A DNA stretch of 64,000 nt. Origin: Sycobia sp. Sy_11 (taxonomy: Eukaryota > Arthropoda > Insecta > Hymenoptera > Epichrysomallidae). Shown here one piece after another: positions 23,766-34,590 of this stretch. The position numbers and the translations under genes were made by a program. Where the stretch lies: positions 1,433,501 through 1,497,500 of the forward strand of contig JACCIC010000122.1 in assembly GCA_018907035.1 (NCBI GenBank), in the 5' to 3' direction. The notes under the pieces were generated by a model, which worked only from the letters and a program-made list of their open reading frames with translations, did not search any database and was not told the DNA's origin. How positions within the stretch are numbered: the first letter of the stretch is position 1; each line of letters starts with the position of its first letter.

Positions 23766-24271
23766 AATATATATATATATTTTTTTTTTCTCTTTTCTTA
23801 TCATTACTAAAATAATAATTATAAATTAAATGATTATATAACTACATAATCGTATAACATACACAAAATATATATAAAAAATCAATATAGGATGTTCTTG
23901 TATTAAATGAATAACGAAAGTTCTGTGGTGCGTTATTCGTGTATATGTACCTATGTATCATTTCAAATTTTACGTTTCATATCAATTCTGAAGAAGGACT
24001 AAGCAAACGTTTCTATATATATCATACTTAATTTATAAAGACAAAACGTGTTATGATAAAGAAAAACAATACTGAACAGATTGCTCTGAAATTTGACATT
24101 ATATATTCTATATTATCTTCGGAGGACATAGTGTGTTTTTTGAGGAATATCATTTTACTTTCATCAATAAATTAAGTTAATTGTCTTAGCACTTAGTTTC
24201 ACCAGCGGCAAGTAGGCGCCGTCTTCAATCATGAATATCAACTCAAAGAAATCCGCCTAAACTATTAATAC
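23766..24271. other. AT-rich spacer
   Basis: Nothing recognised. Confidence 0.5.
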
Positions 24272-24324
24272 AAGGCTAATTCAGTTGTGATATTCACGGT
24301 ATTTACTTGAAAATACCGAAATAT

Positions 24325-24380
<56 letters not shown>

Positions 24381-25017
24381 AAAAACGGTTTCTACGGGGA
24401 AATATGGTATATTCATGTACAGACGTTTGAATACAATAACCTGGTGCCTCAGGACGATTTGTACTCGGAGTTTAGTTTTCAGATGGTAGAATGCGATGAC
24501 CAGGTTTTTCTGAACGACTTTTAGAGGGTATTTTATTTAGTCCGTTGGAAACGATGTCTAGCTTTCTTGGGGCGGTTTTTACGAGGAGTATCACATTTAG
24601 TTGTTAGGAAACGATGTTTAAGTATGTCGAGATGATTTCTATGATGAGTTTCGTGTTTTCCGAAGATGATTTTCCGATGCCTCGGAATAATTTACATCTG
24701 TTTCTCTATTTTTGGTATCTAAAGGCATGGCAACGTTACACAACCACCCGATTTATCGGACACGTGACCCTGTGAGTTTTTCTTCTTCCCCCATTTGAAA
24801 AATTCGTCAAAGGTCGACATTTTGACTCCGTTGAAGACATCCATGAATCTGTGACGAGGGTTCTCGGAGAGGTCCCACAAAAAATATTCCAGAATTGTTA
24901 CGAAAACTGGAAAACTCGCTGGAATAAGTTTATAGATGCGGAAGGGTGATGCAATACCTCGATTTATAAATATACTCGATTTTTGAATTTCATCGCATTG
25001 CTTAATTGTTTGACCTC

Positions 25018-25074
<57 letters not shown>

Positions 25075-25287
25075 ATAAAATGATCGGCGAAATATCAGCT
25101 GTTTCAAATGGACGCTGTTTTGAAGCAGCTTTTTATAGATAAGTGACGAGAGCTAAATTACGGTAAATTGTTTATAGTAATATAGATTTTTATATATAGA
25201 ATACTTTTTATTTAGATGTTATTGAACTATTTAAGAAATCGCTTAAATTATTATTATTTGGAGCGTAGGCGAGATGGAGGATGCTAG
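24272..25287 (+). mobile_element. Helitron-like non-autonomous element, copy 1
   Basis: The 5' end (TTCAGTTG, then ATATTCACGGTATTTA) matches the far end of the copy at 54820-55990. The 3' end ATGCTAG (CTAG at 25284-25287, followed by T) matches that copy too. Between them are a (TA)n array (24329-24377), a minisatellite, about 300 bp of unique sequence, a second (TA)n array (25019-25070) and a shared 190-bp block. The CTAG terminus and the lack of terminal inverted repeats fit Helitrons. The terminal hairpin has decayed here. Confidence 0.6.
24378..24700 (+). repeat. About 59-bp minisatellite in Helitron-like element
   Basis: Degenerate units begin with ACGATTTGTAC, ACGACTTTTAG, CGGTTTTTACGAGG and ATGATTTCTATG at spacings of 59-60 bp. 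Units share an AGGAAACGATGT segment in their second half. The same unit fills 55141-55895. Confidence 0.7.
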
Positions 25288-25542
25288 TATATATACAGAA
25301 ACATTGTGTAATTGTGTAATTGTGTAAAGAATTGGACAAGAGTAGACAAGCAAGCCATGTTTAGGACTATTTAAATTGAAAGTTCAATTTCAACTATTGC
25401 CTCACTATAAAAAATGTCTCACTTTAAAATAGGTTTTTATAACGATTCCAAAAAATGCTAAAAAGTTGTCGTAAAAATCTTTTCACCACAGGATATCAAA
25501 TAGACAATAATCATGGCTATCTTGTAGCACTCGCATAATCAT
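25288..25542. other. AT-rich spacer
   Basis: Nothing recognised. Confidence 0.5.
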
Positions 25543-25897
25543 ATTAGGTTGTCAACTATCTATCTTCCGCCTTTTAGTCTTATGAATTTTGCGGCTATGT
25601 ACAAAGTGCTACAGAGCTCGTATCTGGCAATACTATACATCATTTGAATGATCTTGACATAACGTACAAAACGACGCTATGCATAATTAGTTTGGATATT
25701 GCGTTCAAAATTTATAGAGGTGTAAACATGGAGTTCACTAACGCCGAAATTCGCGCTATTTTAAAGTTTTCCTTCGTCAAATCTGCTCGAGAAATGTTCC
25801 GTGAGGTATCATTTCGAACCGCAGAGAAATGTTTTTGACGATTCAGAGCCGGTGAAAACGACACCATGGATAAGCCATACGGCGGAAGACCTGTGGA
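25543..25897 (+). pseudogene. Mariner family B, 5' end fragment
   Basis: It starts at the inverted end TTAGGTTGTCAACTATC and includes the 5' leader and the transposase N-terminus from 25728 (MEFTNAEIRAILKF) with the helix-turn-helix start. A stop near 25836 and a deletion interrupt it before FRAGENDTMDKP. It is cut at GGCGGAAGACCTGTGGA, so no catalytic domain is present. Confidence 0.85.
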
Positions 25898-26121
25898 AAG
25901 AAGGGGAATTGAATTTCCAATAAATAATCATTTTGATTCTAAATATTAGTTAGAAAATTCAAATTGAAAAAATATATAATTTTTTATTATTCATGAACAA
26001 ACGTTAAGTATTATGCAATATGCTTTCTTTCTTCCAGTTAGCTTTGTCTGCTCGGACAGCTGCACACAAACATATTAAAACATTTAAAGAAATAAACAAG
26101 ATTAAGATTATAACTACTCAT
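25898..26121. other. AT-rich spacer
   Basis: Nothing recognised except the target-duplication copy at 26107-26121. Confidence 0.5.
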
Positions 26122-26174
26122 TAATAAATATTTTTTATTGGTCTTACAGTCCAATCAATTTCAACCAAAAATAA

Positions 26175-26205
<31 letters not shown>

Positions 26206-26534
26206 TAAAATAAAAATAAAAACTAAAAAATAAAAAATAAAAATAACAATAAAAAATAAAAAATAAGAAATACAAATAATAAATAATAAAAATAAAAAAT
26301 AAAAATTAAAAATAAAAATTAAATTAAAAATTAAATTAAAATGATAATGACAGTCAGACTGTCCTTGTTTATATTCACCCCCGTAGACTAATCTGAAAAT
26401 AAAATATTAGCTGAAAAAATTCTTTGTTAGTAAAGTGCAGTCTGACTGTCCCCAACACCCCTACCCAATTGAAGACCTGTCCAACGCCTCGAGCCCGCTA
26501 CGGCTCCTCATCAGGGACTGATTATAACTACTAT
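26122..26534 (-). mobile_element. Penelope-type end, 5'-truncated copy
   Basis: Minus-strand orientation, with its tail at 26122 (TAATAAATATTTTTTATTGG on the plus strand). It is flanked by a 15-bp direct repeat, ATTATAACTACTCAT, at 26107-26121 and 26535-26549. It has the same tail, mid block and hammerhead-like core as 17097-17468 but ends just past the core. An A-rich AAATAAA expansion fills 26165-26340. The long target duplication and truncation indicate target-primed integration. Confidence 0.75.
26477..26520 (-). ncRNA. Hammerhead-like core, mutated
   Basis: On the minus strand it reads CAGTCC, CTGATGA, a GAGCC/GGCTC stem, then GAGGC where an active core needs GAAAC, and GGACAG. Stem I has one mismatch. 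It is probably inactive. Confidence 0.5.
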
Positions 26535-26549
26535 ATTATAACTACTCAT

Positions 26550-26714
26550 TTTTATATTATTAAATTATACATTCCGTACTAATTATTAACAAGACTAATA
26601 TTGAAAATTATTATTTTAATTCACATTTGTTTTTAAGAGTGATAATGAGAGTATTTACACGTTTTTTCAACATAAATTTCATTACTTCAATCTTTAAAAT
26701 ATTAATATAATATG
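26550..26714. other. AT-rich spacer
   Basis: Nothing recognised. Confidence 0.5.
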
Positions 26715-26931
26715 AGTAGATAGGCTATAGACATCCTGGCACATAAATAATCTGGCAAAGCCAAAACTGCGCAAGAACATATACATTCATTCTAACACAC
26801 TCCCGCTCCTCAAAATTATGCCAGTATCCCGTCTAACGTCACAACGACGATTTATTCAAGGTTCCTTTCGAATCGAGCGATGTCTGGAGGGGTGGGAAGT
26901 GCGCGTTGATCTGTGACATTATGTCTATAGC
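26715..26931. repeat. Polinton left inverted terminal repeat
   Basis: Its reverse complement aligns with 37414-37601. Shared blocks include TAAATCGTCGTTGTGACG, ATACTGGCATAATTTTGAG, TTTGCCAGA and TATAGCCTATCTACT. Confidence 0.8.
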
Positions 26932-27061
26932 TATTAGTTCTGCTTTTTATTTGTTTTTTCTATTTATTTCTAATGAAGGATTGATAAAACAATTTCATGA
27001 ATTTATCTTTGAAATATTATCCATTGGCTATTTAAATAACCTTTCTATATCTCCACATATT

Positions 27062-28172
27062 GGATTATACTGAACAATGCGGACATGCAAGATCAAATTC
27101 TAAACTGTAGTATTATCTGGAAACTTATTTCTTGTTTCAATTTTTAGCGGTGCGTCTACAGAAGCGTTCTTCATAAATTCATTTTGTTGCGAATATCAAT
27201 AACGATGATCGTTTCTTTGAAAAAAAAGTTCTAAGGAATGGCTATGGATCTCTTCCATAGTATGTTTTTTAAAAATTTGCATGCATCTTAGAGTAATGCA
27301 TATTGATTATTAGAAATGTCAAGATTTAGATTATAGTATGGATAATATTGCGAACTTCAGAAAAACTTCACATTACTAATACTATACTGATCAAAATTTT
27401 GTGCATTTGCACGAGGTTAATTTTTTTTTGTCTGTAAGCGGAGAATGACAAAACGAGGTTTTTCCAATTGATTGGAAGTTCTCACTATCTAGATATGCTT
27501 ATTAGCGTTTGGTAGAACATAATATTTAAATAGTTCCCATCACCGACAACACATTGATATAGGATTATTCTTGACAATCTAATTTGAAAGTTGTATTTTT
27601 TGTTTATTAGATGCAATGAAATAACGCATTAGCCATTCAATCGTGGTAAATTTTATGTCATATTCTTCATATATAGTATTATTACCGACTATAATACCTT
27701 CTTTGAGTGATAGATTAATGTCCGATCTTGATCTTATGAGAATAAGTTCATGCTTCACATTAACTACTATTTTTTCGTAATATTCTGAAAAACCCAAAGT
27801 CATACACTGTGGAATAGCAACGAGAAAGTTTCCTTATCTGTCCACCACAAATTTCGACGTTTGTTTATTGCCAAGCCACCCTGCATTTTCAAGCATTATT
27901 TGCCTCATTGTGAATAAGTCCACCAATTTATCACTTCTACTCCATTAATTTCATAGCAAATTTCATCAAATAGATGACAGATAGTATTCTTAACAAATCT
28001 AGATTTCATCGGTAAGCTGCCATCAATTTTTCAAAACTTTCCGGTAATATGGATAGAACCTCGTCACGGTAGGAGATACAAATCTTGATGTTAGATAGAT
28101 ATACGAATTTCATCATTGTTATTAATGTTTAGTGCTGTGTATGGTTGACGTATGTGGATTTCATCATGAGCA
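27062..28172 (-). pseudogene. Polinton major-capsid-like protein, broken
   Basis: Degraded frames give, in order, NNNDEIRI near 28110, HLFDEICYEINGVEV near 27950, a long clean piece from 27803 to 27579 containing VNVKHELILIRSRSD, WELFKYYVLPNANKH near 27520 and QLEKPRFVIL near 27460. I recognise this as a protein family that recurs in arthropod and cnidarian genomes next to A32-type ATPases, and I take it as the double-jelly-roll capsid protein of Polinton/adintovirus-like elements. That role is inference from recall and context. At least eight stops are present. Confidence 0.65.
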
Positions 28173-28191
28173 ATGGACTCATCGAATACGA

Positions 28192-28540
28192 CACCTGATT
28201 GAATTTTTACAATTTTTAGAACACTGCACTTTATTTCAGTTCTAAATTTATTACAATTGTCTGTCAAGGTAAATTCGATTCCTTTCAATTTCAATGTGAC
28301 TGATAAAAATTGGTGGATATTATGAATCTTGTAACTACCAATGGGCATAGTAACAACTTTCGATTGTAAATGTAGTTTATTATTTCTATTGTCAATATTC
28401 GGGATTGAGTTAGAAGGGTAAAAGTTTGATTAAGCTTTAAAAAAATATTTTATACTTTGCTAGTTCTTAATAGGAGGAATGGGTTGTGCTTGTAAAATAG
28501 AAGTTCTACCAGAGAGAGTCAAAGTGAAACTATCTTCCAT
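28192..28540 (-). pseudogene. Second Polinton virion-type protein, fragment
   Basis: It starts MEDSFTLTLSGRTSILQAQ at 28540, then NSIPNIDNRNNKLHL near 28400 and MPIGSYKIHNIHQFL near 28330. It breaks at EIKCS and runs into the capsid-like frame, so its C-terminal half is deleted. I know this text as a protein family that accompanies the capsid-like protein in arthropod Polintons. A minor capsid or penton role is inference. Confidence 0.55.
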
Positions 28541-28559
28541 GTGTGATTGAACGAGAATG

Positions 28560-28965
28560 TTAAAATATAGACAAAGAAGACCTTCTTTCTAGTCTTTCGG
28601 TTAAGAATTAAAGAAAAAGGTGAATACAAATAAATGGATAGAACTTCTGACATCTTTTATAGATATATTTTACTTCATTTGCATTGAAATATTTGACAAG
28701 ATCTATGGGAGGTTTTAGATCACCAAAACTGTTAAAGTGTATTACATCAGAACTCTCTTTCGCTAAGAAACCTAATCAGTACCGTTATATTGGACGTGAG
28801 TCGTCGACATTAACATTTTGGTGTATCATTAACTATTGTGAGGCAGACTATTTTTCATGAATACATCTCGAAAATATGGAATTTTTTGTAAATGTGCATA
28901 TTTCATAAGATCATAATCTTATAATGCCTTATCAGAAAGCTTCATATCATCAATATCACGATTTT
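28560..28965 (-). pseudogene. Adenovirus-type cysteine protease relic
   Basis: Near 28900 the minus strand reads LMKYAHLQKIPYFRDVFMKN, and near 28710 NSFGDLKPPIDLVKYF. These match the start and middle of the Polinton maturation protease (IPYFRGVFMR and DSFGDLxPP in relatives). The segment with the catalytic His and the C-terminal Cys segment are not readable. Multiple stops are present. In an intact element it would cut virion precursors. Confidence 0.6.
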
Positions 28966-28973
28966 TTTTATTG

Positions 28974-29165
28974 TCATGTTGCATGCCATTTATTGACATG
29001 CTTGAAGAGCAGATTTATGCCTGGAGCACCTTTTTTCTTTCGCCTCTTTAATTTAGTGCCTGAACCACAGTATTGATATTCAAGACGAAGTATTTTAAAT
29101 GATAAATTGTCATCTACGACTACTATTTTATAGCTGCTGTTAAAAACTATAAAACATACATTCAT
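28974..29165 (-). pseudogene. Phospholipase A2-like domain fragment
   Basis: A 63-codon frame contains EYQYCGSGTKLKRR at about 29040-29075. YCGxGT is the calcium-binding loop of secreted-type and parvovirus VP1-type PLA2, and the following GINLL matches the GINPLD that normally precedes the CKxHD catalytic pair. The HD pair is lost here (reads KHVNKWHAT). Such domains occur in insect Polinton- and parvovirus-like genes. A membrane-penetration role is inferred from relatives. Confidence 0.55.
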
Positions 29166-29304
29166 ATATTTTCATCATTTAATGATATATTTGACATAGT
29201 CACGGGAACACCAATTTTACTAAGCAAACGATCCAACTGTCCATCATCAACTTTGATTTTACAATCGAGAAAAAAAATCAAGCAGCACAGAGAGTTACTA
29301 CCAG

Positions 29305-29745
29305 GTAGTATATGAGCAGTTTTCTGTGCTCCATTAAACTGCAGAAAATAGCTTATTAGTTTTAATCACTCATTCCAATGGTCTTATATTCGAGAATGTG
29401 TATATTTATTCAAAATCGTTAAGTCAACCAAAATCTCAATTTCTCCAAAAAATTTTAGAATCGATTGAAGGTGTTACATATGTGCCGTTTGGTGAACATG
29501 AATCTGTAACGTCACCGGGTGAAGCATTGCCTAATTCAATTATGATTTTTGATGATGTAGCTTATGAGAAACAGACTAACGTCAGAGCCTGCTTCTACCT
29601 ATGCCAGTCATATGCTCATATACCAAAACATCTTATTAGAGATAATATTAATTTGTTAATAACTCATCGTTAAGATGATATAAATTTCAAAATTATTTAC
29701 GATGAGGATGTCTATTAGTTGTATTTAGTACATTTGTATTGACCG
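29305..29745 (+). pseudogene. A32/FtsK-type packaging ATPase, broken
   Basis: A frame of 91 codons (29398-29673) holds IYSKSLSQPKSQF, the Walker B box IMIFDDVA at 29542-29562 and FYLCQSYAHIPKHLIRDN. Just upstream, in another frame, CAPLNCRK at about 29330 is a degraded Walker A (relatives have CGPSNCGKT). About a dozen residues between FDDVA...VRAC and FYLCQSY are deleted, and the frame stops before the DDINFKIIYDE tail. In an intact element it would pump DNA into capsids. Confidence 0.75.
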
Positions 29746-29751
29746 AAAACA

Positions 29752-29956
29752 TGTTATAAGCAAGACTGATCGAAATAGTATGAGTAAACATACAGATGTC
29801 TCCCCACTCTGAGTTATGTAAAGGTCGTGCGCAAGTATACGATCTTTTGTACAGTTGGTATAAGAGAAAGCGTCCGTAGAGTAAGAGCTGTATTATATCA
29901 ATAAATATATGTTAGTATAAAAGTAAAACGAACCTATTTTCTTCTAAACCCCAACA
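29752..29956 (+). repeat. Copia-type 5' LTR
   Basis: It starts TGTTATAAGC and ends CCCAACA, directly before a primer-binding site and a gag. AATAAA lies at 29902. It is about 205 bp, a usual copia LTR size, and is inserted in the Polinton. Confidence 0.7.
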
Positions 29957-29967
29957 TGGTAGCAGAG
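29957..29967 (+). other. Primer-binding site, initiator tRNA-Met
   Basis: TGGTAGCAGAG is complementary to the 3' end of initiator tRNA-Met. Confidence 0.75.
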
Positions 29968-30016
29968 TTCCGTGGTTCGAATAATTGGGAACTTTAAAAC
30001 GAAAAATATTTAAACA

Positions 30017-30826
30017 GTGAAAAAAAAGATTCAACAAATTGAGCATTTTAGCAAATATATATATTTATATATATATATATATATATATTATTCAAATATA
30101 TACAAGACGGCGGTGAAAAACGAAATTACAATTCCTGTATTCGATGGCAAAGATTACTCTATATGGAAGAAAAGAATTACGCTATTTCTAAAATATAAAA
30201 AATGTTATGAAGTAACTATGAGATTGAAAAATGATACAGACAAAGATGACTGGAAAAGTAAAAATCTAATGGCAATGAATTACATATATAGAGCAATATC
30301 AAATAAGCAATTGGAGTTTGTTAGCAGAGAAGAAACAGCGTATGGAATTTTAAAGAAGTTCGACGAATTGTATTTGAGAGAATCGACAGCGCTGAAGATT
30401 GTGTGTCGTAATAAATTAGAAAAAATGAAACTAGATCATTGCAGTAATTTAGCACTATTTTTTATTGAATTTGAAAAGGCAATTAACGAATTGAAAAGCA
30501 CAGGAGCACAAATAAGTGAAAAAGAAAAATTAAACTATATGCTCAACACACTGCCAAGTTTTTACAATTATATCGGCGACCTTATAGATGCATTCAAAGA
30601 AGAGGATCAAAATGTTGCATATGTAAAAAGCAAAATACAAATAGCTGAAATGAAGGATGAAAAAGAAGATACTGCAGAAAGGAGGACAAATGCATATGAA
30701 GCAAAAGAAGGATGTTTTACTTGTCGTAAACCAGAAAATTATGCTAAAGATTGTCAAAATGGTGATGTTACTCAGGAGGTAGTGGAGGCAGCCAGGACTA
30801 CGGAGCGGGGCAATCACTTCTCCTGA
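30017..30826 (+). CDS. Copia Gag, open but truncated
   Basis: A 269-codon frame. The first 30 residues are partly encoded by a (TA)n tract (YIYLYIYIYIYY), so the real start may be near residue 35 (KNEITIPVFDG). IPVFDGKDYSIWKKRI is the copia Gag N-terminal motif. The UBN2-type capsid region runs through about residue 205 (LNYMLNTLPSFYNYIGD). The zinc knuckle near residue 235 reads CFTCRKPENYAKDC, with Asn where the His ligand should be. The frame ends by fusion to foreign sequence near 30780-30826, and no pol follows. The best-preserved retroelement frame in the window. Confidence 0.8.
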   Translation: MKKKIQQIEHFSKYIYLYIYIYIYYSNIYKTAVKNEITIPVFDGKDYSIWKKRITLFLKYKKCYEVTMRLKNDTDKDDWKSKNLMAMNYIYRAISNKQLEFVSREETAYGILKKFDELYLRESTALKIVCRNKLEKMKLDHCSNLALFFIEFEKAINELKSTGAQISEKEKLNYMLNTLPSFYNYIGDLIDAFKEEDQNVAYVKSKIQIAEMKDEKEDTAERRTNAYEAKEGCFTCRKPENYAKDCQNGDVTQEVVEAARTTERGNHFS

Positions 30827-31387
30827 CCTGTGTCTTCTGATGACACTTCATGTTAAAAACGCATTCAATTCGGTTATGAAGTATATTATTTTCCTTGAGA
30901 AACTCTAAACCGCGATACACGCGCTCATTTTTAGGGCAGGAGACACTAACTGGGCATACGAGAAATTGTCGTTCGGTATTGCGACCTCCACTGAAAATAA
31001 GCGCGCTGTCCTTAGGAGTAGCTTGAAGGCTGAGGAAACTCACGCCACTACTTGTGGGTGACCCACAAGTTAGCGGTTAGCCCGTGGTGGTTATTATTAT
31101 TATATTATACCGCCGTCGACCCAAATCGAAACCGTTTGGGGTACAGCTGCTTGGTAGTGGCCTTACTAAACGGCGTATTTCAGGCGACGCGACGCGCCCA
31201 CTGAAAAGTTTCGTGATCTACTCCGCGTATCACCGGCTTCAACGCGAAAAGCTTAGGCCGAAAATAAAGAGGCAATTCCTCGAGATTCACTGGTATTGAA
31301 TCGTCGGCTGAATTTCCCGTGTGATACCAAAAATTTAAGTTTGGACCTCACAAAACATTAAAAAGTCAACTAGGTCCAGAAAAAATT
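30827..31387. other. LINE RT shard, dispersed repeat and hairpin
   Basis: At 30838-30885 the plus strand reads LLMTLHVKNAFNSVM, a typical non-LTR RT motif-A remnant. Bases 30905-31005 match 62310-62405. A 9-bp-arm hairpin, CTTGTGGGTGACCCACAAG, lies at 31051-31069. The rest to 31387 is unassigned. Confidence 0.45.
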
Positions 31388-32035
31388 GAGTTTTATGTTA
31401 AATAATAATATTCACTCAGCTTCCGTAAAAGATTTTGATTCCGATAATGATTTTATCTCATTCGATAACTTAATGATTAATTCGACATTTAAATCTATGC
31501 ACGAAGACAATGTTAAAACTAATATTTTAGATGAAAACCGCAGTAAAATTGATAACATATATGGAGTAAGAAATATTTAAGGTACGCACATGCTTAGCGA
31601 TTCTGAAATGATATTGGATTATAATCAAATAAAAGTGAAAGATCTAACTTATCCTAAAGGTAATGGACTAATGGAGATACTTTTAAAAAAATTCAGACGA
31701 CACATTCATAAGTTCAGCAGATCTTGAAAATTACCGAAGTTCTAGAAGCAACAAGTGATCACCAGAAAAAAACAGTAACGATGAATATTATGTTCATAGA
31801 GAAGAGTAGAAAGAGAAGAAAAAAAATAAAGAATAGCAAAGGTTTTAGAATCATTGCACCGATGTTTCGGAGTAGTGCAAATCATACATTGCGTATACTG
31901 GCTGATCCGATTGAGCTTGTGGAGAGATTAAGGTTATGAATTTCCCGAACAATCGGCTGAAAATAACAATCACGTTCATGAAATCCAATCGATTATTGAA
32001 GAATTACGAGAAATAAGATACATATATTGATATAT
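31388..32035 (+). pseudogene. Arthropod Polinton-associated protein, broken
   Basis: Broken frames contain SDSEMILDYNQIKVKDLTYP near 31600, NGLMEILLKKF near 31665, DPIELVERLRL at 31905-31938 and HEIQSIIEELRE near 31980. I recall these as segments of a protein repeatedly found beside the ATPase of insect Polintons (DDPNELVDRLRL in relatives). Its function is unknown. Frameshifts near 31695 and 31940 and several stops are present. Confidence 0.55.
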
Positions 32036-32600
32036 CCATAGACATTTTGAATCATCGTGAAGCTTGACATGATTGGAAGATATTTAGAGAGCTCGAAAAG
32101 GAGTCGAGGTCCTCCAAATATTAGCTTCAATATTACATTGGATAGAAATTATGTTATCGAATCTAAACGACTTTGCAATGTTAGGAAAGCTACTTAAGAA
32201 AATGGTACAGTTACCATCATTGAATGTAATACTAAATAAATAAATAAATTGAATGTAATACTAAAGAACCAACTGGACTTGTTATCATCTTAAATTTCTG
32301 AATAGGATGGATTCGTTCATGAACGTGAGAAAAAGCATGAAAATATTCGCTTGTCCATAAAAGTGAAAGATATTAAAAAATATGATTATTTGAAATAGAA
32401 CGTAACGGAATTTGTTAAAAATACAAACAATATCATAAAACAGATTGAAAAAAAAATATATCCTCAAAAAGCATTTGAAGAGCTGCACAACCTGGACGTT
32501 GTAGATATAAGCGAAGAAAATATGACATACGTGGTATAGACGAGACATGACAGACTGATTTTGTAGAAATAATTCCTTGCTTTACAGAGAATAAAGGTTT
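32036..32600 (+). pseudogene. Unassigned Polinton coding relic
   Basis: Mostly open but broken frames are rich in Lys, Asn, Ile and Glu, for example NVTEFVKNTNNIIKQIEKK near 32400 and EELHNLDVVDISEENM near 32490. The position between the associated ORF and the integrase suggests an element gene. No domain is recognised. Confidence 0.3.
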
Positions 32601-32689
32601 CCATTTTATTTACTCACTGTCATTGATAGATTTTTAAAATTTGCATGAGCCATTTCAGTAAGGCCGAAGAGGGCCAGTGATGTTACTAT

Positions 32690-33290
32690 GACTATGACTA
32701 ATGACACATTGAAACAACAACGAGTACCATCTAATCTACAAACTACATCAAGGAAAAGAATTTTACAATTCTCACTTTCAAAATTTCATGAAAAATTATA
32801 AGATAAATCGATTTTGTTCACATAAAAATCTTCATACAAGCATATGTGAACGATTTAATAGAACGTTCTATTCTACTAGATTTACTCAAAGTTTATAATT
32901 GCAGATAGTATCAAACATTAGGCATGAACCTTCAAATATAACCAATACAATTGAAAAAGAGATAAAGAAGCATTTTCCAATCAAAAATATGATTATGAGA
33001 AAAGCAAAATACAAAGTTGGAGATATCGGTAAATATCTTCTTTTATAATTTTTATAATTGATAATGTACGAATAAGTAAAATAAAAAATATTTTTATAAA
33101 ATTTTTATATTTTATTTTTCACATTAACAAGACTTGTAAAGATTGATCCAATAACATATCACATTAAAAATTATTATGATAAACCTATCTTTGATGGCTT
33201 TTATGAGAATGACTTTCAAAAACTAAATATCCTGAAATTTATCTAGTTACAAAAGTAAGAAAAGTTGTAATTGTCTGTACGAGAAGTGGC
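32690..33290 (+). pseudogene. Polinton integrase (retroviral-type), broken
   Basis: GKEFYN at 32752-32769 marks the second catalytic Asp region, which is frameshifted so the Asp is not readable. ICERFNRT at 32842-32865 holds the third acidic residue (Glu). The C-terminal part reads KYKVGDIG near 33010 and, after an AT-rich insertion of about 90 bp, ITYHIKNYYDKPIFDGFYE near 33155 and YLVTKVRK near 33245, the latter like the chromo-type tail of Polinton integrases. The N-terminal zinc domain is not seen. Confidence 0.7.
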
Positions 33291-33559
33291 TAGGATTTAA
33301 TAGTAAACATAATAGTCGGATAGATAAAGATGCAGTTTTTTATTTAATTATGATGTAATTCAAATTAATAAATAATGCTAATTTATGTAAGAATAGATTT
33401 AAGGACATTAGTTTTCAATTAAATATGAAAACAAAACTGCAATATGTTTATAATCTTATTTGCTTATGTAATTATTATGCATACATGTATATCTTTATTC
33501 TATAACAAATAAATGATTTTTTAACATGAAATATATTTATTGATTGAATTATTTCTTAA
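33291..33559. other. AT-rich spacer inside the Polinton
   Basis: Nothing recognised. Confidence 0.4.
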
Positions 33560-33800
33560 GAAGTACATGTTTTAAATTAAAACAACTTCCACGTTGATAA
33601 AGTACAAATAAACATTGTTTATTTGCCCTAATCGCTATATTTGTGAAAAAATCTTAATCGTTTAATATTGCTGACGATATTTGTTGTGGTAAAAATATTT
33701 GAAAACTATCGTCAAGTTCTGCTATAATTTTCGCACGATATCGTGTGTTGACCAGTTTCAGAGCAATCGCCATATACTGATTTTTTTTTCTGTACATTTC
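33560..33800 (-). pseudogene. Small conserved-looking ORF, function unknown
   Basis: Read from 33780, it gives QYMAIALKLVNTRYRAKII, ELDDSFQIFLPQQIS, and after one in-frame TAA, FFTNIAIRANKQCLFVLYQ before a stop. The single stop in about 75 codons stands out in this degraded region. A similar small protein with an xFLPQRxx segment accompanies some insect Polintons, by recall only. Confidence 0.35.
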
Positions 33801-34498
33801 TTCCTTGGCAGAACTCGCTATCGTCAATTTTATTAAGAGTAGCTAGATGCATTCTATGACAAAAAACGAATAAACCAAAATTAGGTGTATCATTCTTTTT
33901 GTAGAGAATATAAATTTATGTTTCACCTTGAGTTTTAGTTATGTTTTGCTTTCTTTTGAAGAAGTAAGTAGAGGAAAGCAAAGAAAAGGAAGGGAAATGG
34001 GGAAATATTGAGTATAATGACGAAAACACTAAACAGTGCTTTAAATTGGTAGAAGGGATATATAGTTTTGCAGTCAATTCAATATTAACTTTTTAGATCA
34101 TCATGACAAACCATCACCTATCTTTTTCAGCATCCAATTGTAAAAGCTATTTCTGTGTGAGGGGTAGGGCAACCTGAATATCTCCAGTTACGTCTGTCCA
34201 ATCAGATCATTGCGTTGCCTCTTCTACATGCAAGCATAAAGCTTTCTCTCTAATCTTAGCTCAAGCCAAATAAACTGATCTTCCTTCACCCAATTGTAGA
34301 AGAGGGAGTAATTTCGGAAGACGGAAAATCTTGTTATAAAATGAGAATGCGAGCAGGAAACTTTATATTTCTTGTCATAACTCTATCTTTTATAATTAGT
34401 ATTATACAGATGATTAAGATGTCAAGAGTACGATAGTATAAGCTTGTTAAATATCTTTTCATGCAAGATAAGATATTCCTCCATGACATACAGAGATA
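33801..34498. other. AT-rich sequence inside the Polinton
   Basis: No gene or repeat is recognised. Confidence 0.4.
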
Positions 34499-34590
34499 TG
34501 TGTAGAGGGGTAATTTAGATTTAATTTACTAAATTTGGTAGTAGGGATAGGGTATATATAGATTAGAATATCACGTTTAGTTTAGTCTTT
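34499..34590 (+). repeat. Penelope-type terminal fragment
   Basis: It starts TGTGTAGAGGGG and ends GGTTTAGTTTAGTC-like. It is nearly identical to 63906-63992 and related to 43034-43133. It stops where the hammerhead-like core would begin. Confidence 0.75.

Noticed and set aside
24307..24489. Open frame across the (TA)n array
   Set aside because: Tyr-Ile dipeptides come from the microsatellite. The rest is Helitron minisatellite.
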